From: Liolophura sinensis
Lineage: Eukaryota > Mollusca > Polyplacophora > Chitonida > Chitonidae
Assembly: GCF_032854445.1 (NCBI RefSeq)
Contig: NC_088302.1
Location: forward strand, 27,679,080-27,743,079
DNA length: 64,000 nt
Reading direction: 5' to 3'
A program made the position numbers and the translations under genes. Positions 58,733-64,000 of this stretch are shown in pieces. Every line of letters starts with the position of its first letter. Within the stretch, counting starts at the first letter, position 1. The notes beneath the pieces are model-generated. The model saw nothing but the letters and a program-made list of their open reading frames with translations. It was not told where the DNA came from and searched no databases.

Positions 58733-59477
58733 AGACTTTGTCAACATTTCATGCCTATACGTTAGTGTGGAGTTTAGTACTAGCAGCATAAAAACAATAC
58801 TGCTGGTTATACGCTCGTCCTAACGTGCCTTTCACGATCATCCGAAAACAATATTTCGTATACTTTTTGTCTGATAGGCAGCTTATCGTATGTGTTTTAG
58901 GCTTCAATGTGCACATGGCATACCGTATGGTTAGGCATTTCAAACGCAAATGTTTTGTACAACTTTGTTTATTTTTCTACCATTTCTTCGCATTCAGGTC
59001 TGATATGGAATCATATTCCACTGATGACGATACATGTCCTAAGTATTATGATAAAGGTGTTCATCTTTGAATCTTCATATTTCACGAATAAGTTAATTAA
59101 TATTTTTTCACAAGAACGTGATAAATGTTCAGGTTAATATGTGCTTTTTTTCACAAAGCTCTTGCTGGTGCCCTGTGATAATTGTTAAATATCACACTTT
59201 TGTGTAAGGAGAACATCGGCCATTTGTAAGATATGACGAAGAGTAGTTTTCCACATACGGAGCTGTGCGACATGTATAGGCCCTGGGCTATCAGTGCTAC
59301 ACTCACCTTCATAAGAAATAGTCCTTTTTCTTTGGCATTCCTTTGACTGCAAAAGGATTACAAGATGTTAAAATTATAATACGGATTTTCAATAAAATGA
59401 GATCGTCAAACATATTATGGCATAAATACCAATGCAGTCGCAGTGAGTTCAAGTCAAGCTCATGCTGCTCTCCTCTC
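58733..59477. other. Unassigned non-coding stretch
   Basis: No conserved frame recognised. It could contain the last exon of the carbonic anhydrase-related gene, but none could be identified. Confidence 0.35.
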
Positions 59478-59638
59478 CGACCGTACGTGGGAAGGTCCGG
59501 CAGCAACTTGCAGATGGTCGTGGCTTTCCCCCTGGGCTCTAGTTTCCCCCTGGTTTCCTCCGGCCATAATGCTTGCCGCCGTCGTACAAGTGAAATATTG
59601 TTCATTATGGCGTAAAACTCCAATCAAATAAATAAATA
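59478..59638 (+). mobile_element. SINE-2 copy
   Basis: GTACGTGGGAAGGTCCGGCA, a partly duplicated GGGCTCTAGTTTCCCCCTGG core, CGGCCATAATGCTTGCCGCC, a decayed 3' end and an (AAAT)n tail. Confidence 0.85.
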
Positions 59639-60629
59639 GAAAAATACTTACGTGAACCATGTAAATGGACCGTTCCTTTCATTCTATATCCACCATCAGT
59701 ATGTTCAAAGCTGCAACAATGTTCTCCATGACACACGCCCGTCACATTCGCATTTACGTATTATCACGATCAAAGGATGCTAATGATTCAGCAAAATGTT
59801 AGATTTTTAAGCCGAACGAAAAATGTAGAAATCATGGCAGCTATGGTAAGATCAAAGTTAGTTTTATCATCAGCGCTGTTGCGGGCAGAAAGAGTACCCC
59901 ACTCAACATTTAAAAATCTTACCTTTTTGCGATCTCGTATAACCGAGATATCGGGGTTAAAATTAAGCGAAATTGCTCATATCGAGAAAATCGAAAATGC
60001 CACAATGTTGTTAATTGTAAAGATAATCAGGCGCGAATTTTATTTTCTATAACCTGAGACCACGGCATAGTGTTTCCGTTTTACATAATATGGCGTATCC
60101 CACGGCCTAATTCCAGGCTAAAAACTGATTTATAGATTTACCAAGTCCATTAAAAAGAATGGAAAAGACCGTTTAGGGTACCATTTCACAGATTTGTTTC
60201 CACCTTTCAACCGAAATAACTTAGGTTAAAGTGTTTCTTGTCTTTTCTTTTAACATACTGAATATGGCATTAAAATGGGGATTTTCGAATTATATTAATA
60301 ATTACTCTTAATACAAAATACTGTTGGTGCACATAGGCCTATGTCGGGGAGGTAAGATCGCACAGATTGCAAAGAAAGGTCAGTATTATGTCAGGTATAT
60401 GAAGAGTTCTTGGGGCCGTTTTTGTGTTTTCCTCAACTGAAACTTTTGTTACATCTACATTTGGTACTATCTTGGATAGTATTCCTAGAGACATATATCA
60501 CATAACCTCACATCAAAAAATGTTCACATATACTAGTCGTCTTGTAATAAGCCCTTCTCCGAAGCCTATGTAGGCCTGATGAGAGTTTTGATGGATTTAA
60601 GAAACATAAATTGTTTAATCTACATATAC
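59639..60629. other. Downstream part of the carbonic anhydrase-related gene (intron or 3' flank)
   Basis: The last recognised exon ends with a donor at 60629, so the transcript must continue into this interval or beyond. No terminal exon was recognised; the overlapping plus-strand frame at 59777-60052 shows no domain. Confidence 0.35.
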
Positions 60630-60758
60630 CTGTTGTTGAGGGCGTATATTCGTTCTAACTGTTCGGTTGTTCAATGCTTTCACTGGACGGAAGTTATTCT
60701 CCATTTTACTTCTATCTTTTGTCTCGTCTACTTTGTATATGCTTCTTAATACATCAAG
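60630..60758 (-). other. CA-related exon (129 bp), penultimate or near-terminal
   Basis: Acceptor TCATTTATTTCAG, donor CAG|GTATATG. It encodes exactly 43 codons from LDVLRSIYKVD to IRPQQQ, including the NNFRP and RTNI blocks that end the carbonic anhydrase fold in CA10/11 relatives. Confidence 0.92.
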
Positions 60759-62505
60759 CTGAAATAAATGAGAAGAAAATATGAACGAAATATGCGCAAG
60801 GTTAGTTGTTGCGTTTGAAAATGATATTTTACTGATGTACATTATCATGATGCTTAAATAGACGTCATCTTACGGCATTTACGTGTACATACCCCTGGCG
60901 TTAATGTTTCAATATACACAATTAATAATAAAAATTAGCAAAAGCATTCATTTTTTATTAATCACTTGTGATTAACCACTTTATTTCCAACAAAATAATA
61001 CTGTTTTTACATTTACCTGGTGATGTCTCGACTTCTTCAGGATTATCACTGAACCCACGTACGACTATGAAAAAACGACTATTTCTAAAGAAATATTTAA
61101 TTGTTAAATAGTTTACCTGTTTGGTTGACACGAAAAACGGTTTATTTAGAATTATCCAGGTAACAACTTCTTGACAACCTGGGTGAGTTAAGGAGCCTTC
61201 GTATGTTATGTAATGACTGGTATTTGGAACCAGTTCCCCGAGGGCCAAATCCGGAATACTTTGGCTGTAATCTGTGAACCCAGAAACGTCAAACAAATAG
61301 AAATATATCGCACTTTGACAAATTGGAAAATTGTATTCTAATGCTATAAGGCGACCAGTCTATGAATTATTGACGCCTTAATCATATATATGGCACTTTT
61401 GAATTGCCATGTAGCGATTCCACATTGAATATGAGCCATTTCACGTAATGTTGCTTTTCATCTTTCATTTCTTGTCGCCTCGTGAAGGAATTCTGAGTAA
61501 AATGGTTTTGATAAAAGTAATGGTATAGGTTTATCATCATTCTATTGATAATTGAGTAAAAATACCTGTTGTTTATGTATGTGTTATGTTTCATGGTGCA
61601 CTGAATAGAATGTGTGTGATGGCACCCCTATTTAAACGTCATTGCAAAACCATGTTGTTCCTTGAGAAATCACTGCCATTTGTCACATCCATGACAAACG
61701 TTCCACCGTAATGCCGCAACTAAATACATACGTCCGCATTGGTAAGGGCTGGTCTTAGGTAACCCATTTACGGCTTGGCCAGCGAGACCGATAAAATGGT
61801 GGATTCTGGGTGTAAGAAATACCAGGTCAAGAGCAGGATATTGAGATATATTGAGAATCCTGGTGTACATCAAGGCTGAGGTAAACAGCGTAGCCATTAG
61901 TTTCCGTCCTTCACGGATTCACATCGATAGGGGATCAACCCAGGCTGAATAACGCCGTATTCAAAAATATTTCATTCATGCGACGACAGTCATTCTTATC
62001 GATGGAGGAAACCCAGGTTCTCAGAAGAAAAAAACACCTGCCTTACAGCCGCTGAACTACACCACATGTGATACACAGATTTTCACACAAAGGGTGAAGT
62101 TATTGTATAGAAGCAGTGATGATGGAAGACTATTGATTTCCAACGAAATTTATGTAAGACCACCTAAATATTAGAACTTTCAATGTTTAGTAGGTTTTAT
62201 TGGAAACAGAATAGTTTTACACGTTTTAATCTTACCGCAACCCGAACGTTGCTTTATCGACAAGTGCGGCCTACTCAAGGATATGCCTCTTTGATGTATA
62301 TGAAAGCGGTCAGGTTCATATGCGGAACACAGTGGGTAGAGTACAAGGAATATCATCTTATCTTTTCGTGCGATGATTGTTTATACGACGTACTGAACAA
62401 TAGGAAAATGCCTTCTTCGTTCATAAATCAGTACTCACCTTTATACCGAAGTTTTGGTACAACTTGTAGTATAGTTTCCAATAATTTACTGTTGGGCTCA
62501 TGAAC
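60630..62505 (-). CDS. Carbonic anhydrase-related protein, CA10/11-like (partial)
   Basis: Three consecutive minus-strand exons (62439-62505, 61117-61271, 60630-60758) join in phase through GT/AG introns of 1167 and 358 bp. Together they encode about 117 residues from the C-terminal half of an alpha-carbonic anhydrase fold. Motifs in order: RYKG, then ELVPNTSHYITYEGSLT, then VTWIILNKP, then NNFRPVKALNN and RTVRTNI. VTWIILNKP and the NNFRP...RTNI ending are characteristic of CA-related proteins X/XI rather than catalytic forms. In the SLTTPP substrate-pocket motif of active enzymes this protein reads SLTHPG. The zinc-binding histidines belong to upstream exons not found here, so catalytic status cannot be read directly. 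Known relatives are secreted, non-catalytic neuronal proteins. Both ends of the gene are missing: the N-terminal exons presumably lie beyond 64000 and the final exon below 60630. Confidence 0.92.
61117..61271 (-). other. CA-related exon (155 bp) with TYEGS motif
   Basis: Acceptor GTTCACAG, donor GTAAAC. Two bases complete an Asp codon, then 51 codons follow. It carries SHYITYEGSLTHPGCQEVV and ends FFVSTKQ. The Thr equivalent to Thr199 of catalytic enzymes is kept; the next residue is His and the second Pro is Gly. Confidence 0.93.
61272..62438 (-). other. Intron of the CA-related gene
   Basis: Starts GTGAGT and ends TTCACAG on the minus strand. It contains a decayed reverse SINE-2 end at 61949-62018 (AACGCCGTATTCAAAAATAT). 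A 107-codon plus-strand frame at 62183-62503 runs across the upstream exon in antisense and is a shadow. Confidence 0.75.
62439..62505 (-). other. CA-related exon (67 bp)
   Basis: Preceded by CTTATTTGCAG and followed by GTGAGTAC. It encodes VHEPNSKLLETILQVVPKLR then YK, ending in phase 1. The length and position match the short exon that precedes the ITYEGS-type exon in animal alpha-carbonic anhydrase genes. Confidence 0.85.
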
Positions 62506-62670
62506 CTGCAAATAAGCGGAAGAAACAAAAATGCAAGACCAGAAATTAAGACTCTATATGTTTGATCAGAATAAAACAATATTAAACATCGTTTCAAATG
62601 CAGAAAGATGTATTTATGAGAATAACGCTCATGTGCGCATTATAGGGATGTTGTCCAAATGTGTGCGGGG

Positions 62671-62905
62671 CATCTTTGGCTGAGTGGTTTATCGTGCTAG
62701 CGCAGCACTGTGGCTCAGGAGCCCTCCCCTATGCCGTCGTTGTTAGTTTCAACCCAACTCAGACTTCCCTTTCGATCTTTAGCGCAAATGCCTGACGGCA
62801 AACTGCGAATGGCCATGGGTTTCCTGCGAGCTCTGCCTAGTCACCTCTCGCCATACTATTCCCGAGTTGGCCATGAGCATCACTGAGATAAATAAATAAG
62901 TCTAA
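62671..62905 (+). mobile_element. SINE-2-type copy with tRNA-like head (most complete)
   Basis: A-box-like TGGCTGAGTGG (near 62677) and B-box-like TAGTTTCAACCC (near 62744) mark a tRNA-derived head. The diverged SINE-2 body follows (GGCCATGGGTTTCCTGCGAG, CTCTGCC) and the copy ends in (AAAT)n; the GTACGGCGT block is lost. The head spacing resembles a class II (Leu/Ser) tRNA. Confidence 0.6.
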
Positions 62906-63239
62906 GTTTGTAACCTTTATGCCATCAGCTGCTGACAGTCACAGATGTTTTAATATGAGCTGTCTAACCTAGTAAATCTTTTCAGAAATATTGCCACCAC
63001 ATTTACACAGTATGGTTTACTTTCCCAGTCTCAAAAAAGCTTTGTATGAAGTGGCTGTAATGTATCTGCTATCTACTGGGTATTTATACAACAGAAACAA
63101 ACGGCGTCTGGAAGTCTCTCGGGATAATTCCGTGCGGAAATATTGGTCTGGGTCTGGTATGTATTGTCTGACCAGGCCAGCTAGTTATAGGTACGATAGG
63201 CATTTCCATCTCACAAACTGACAGTTCCAGTACACATAC
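62906..63239. other. Unassigned stretch upstream of the CA-related exons
   Basis: A plus-strand frame reaching 63221 is unrecognised. No further carbonic anhydrase exon was seen on the minus strand. Confidence 0.35.
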
Positions 63240-63480
63240 AGATCCGTGGAGGCCGCCTGATATCCGTTGATCAGCAGTCTTGGTACTTTCCAGCCTTGGA
63301 CCTCAGCAACAGGGCATAGCTGAGGCACTGGTCGGTTCAGTGCCGGAGTTAATGTAACTGAGTAGTGTCTGCCGTCTTGGACATGGTGCTCCAGTGAGGC
63401 AGCAACATAACAATGTGGGCACTGGGGCCGGTCTGCTACTAGGAGGCATCGTCGTGAAGTTAGCAAAGTACTAGTACTTA
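63240..63480 (+). mobile_element. SINE-1B copy, diverged
   Basis: GTTAATGTAACTGAGTAGTG, GGACATGGTGCTCCAGTGAG and GCAGCAAC blocks match the SINE-1B bodies at 9.5 and 32.5 kb. The 3' end has decayed. The 148-codon minus-strand frame (63185-63631) runs through it and is not credible as a gene. Confidence 0.55.
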
Positions 63481-63658
63481 GAAAGTAGCAAACGGATCCA
63501 GGCATGAAGGTTAAAGTAATTTGACTTATGTCCGAATGTTGTAAGCTGTATTCATCTTTGTACATCCTTACCTCATCCTTGCATAGTTTACCGCAGTGTT
63601 CTTTCTTTGTGAAAATTTCGATAGTTTCCATTCATACCCCATTCAACACAATCTTTCC

Positions 63659-63830
63659 TTAGTTGTTCTGTGATATTTGAGGCTGCGGACACGCCAATAT
63701 CATCACATCATTCTCTGAATATCGTTCAAAGTCGTTAATTTCCCTATACCTTCCAATGGTATCTTTCACCTCGTCATGGGCTTGCTGCTGACTTGTACGG
63801 GCGAAGTACCCGGATATCTTTGGTCTCGAA
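63659..63830 (-). pseudogene. Possible coding fragment, family unknown
   Basis: About 57 open codons on the minus strand, ending in TAA, with protein-like composition (GRYREINDFERYSEND). There is no start, no clear splice border and no recognised family. It could be part of a decayed transposon in an intron of the CA-related gene. Confidence 0.2.
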
Positions 63831-64000
63831 TAGGGATTTATGGGTAAAACTTAACTTAAAGTCCTACTTTGTTCACTGATTTCGGGGATTCCTAATGATC
63901 AACTGTACCGTCCTAATTATAATCCTGTCCCAACAAAGTCTTCGTTTTTAAATGATGCTTGTCTTTGTCTTGTGTGCAATAGACTATGTTTTTACAGGCA
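63831..64000. other. Unassigned window end
   Basis: Nothing recognised; expected to be intron if the CA-related gene continues upstream. Confidence 0.3.

Noticed and set aside
62183-62503. 107-codon plus-strand frame
   Set aside because: Its end is antisense to the CA-related exon at 62439-62505 and the rest lies in the intron.
63185-63631. 148-codon minus-strand frame (longest in the window)
   Set aside because: About half of it overlaps a SINE-1B body, and the rest shows no domain. It is also not a carbonic anhydrase exon.

Overview
The window is eukaryotic, AT-rich and overwhelmingly non-coding. It most likely comes from a mollusc or another lophotrochozoan. There are no operons, no dense long reading frames and no ribosome binding sites. 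The only securely recognised gene is split by introns with GT/AG borders. Three families of tRNA-derived SINE-like repeats recur throughout, and I associate their 3' ends with molluscan genomes from memory, not from a search. Here they are called SINE-1 (3' end ACGACGTTAAACCCC then (ACTC)n), SINE-2 (3' end TACGGCGTAAAACACC then (AAAT)n) and SINE-3 (3' end GGCGTTAAGCC then (ATTC)n).

Layout. From 1 to 29.9 kb: SINEs (one of them a head-to-tail dimer), a hairpin MITE-like element, homopolymer G/C tracts, (TA)n, a ~60-bp repeat at two loci, and one weak candidate first exon with a TATA box (3.64-3.75 kb). From 29.9 to 32.3 kb: the 3' remnant of a non-LTR retrotransposon, a frame-broken coding remnant (A), and a long-inverted-repeat foldback element. 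From 32.4 to 39.9 kb: SINE pieces and three tandem arrays. These are a 67-bp satellite with trimeric and dimeric higher-order structure, a 27-bp array and a 37-bp array. From 40 to 45 kb: little recognised. From 45.2 to 50.2 kb: a second foldback element of the same family, a 99% identical 233-bp duplication, and a larger frame-broken coding remnant (B) on the + strand whose family I could not identify. From 50 to 60 kb: scattered repeats. From 60.6 to 62.5 kb: three consecutive minus-strand exons of a carbonic anhydrase-related protein (CA10/11-like). The gene continues beyond what I could find in both directions.

The window reads as a gene-poor stretch beside, or within introns of, the carbonic anhydrase-related gene, built up by repeated retroposition. 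Several SINE copies are only 31-107 bp of 3' tail, yet keep clear target-site duplications. The most unusual items are the mixed-register satellite, these tail-only insertions, the duplicative insertion at 47.66-47.94 kb, and coding remnants A and B beside related foldback elements. No complete, functional new system could be shown.
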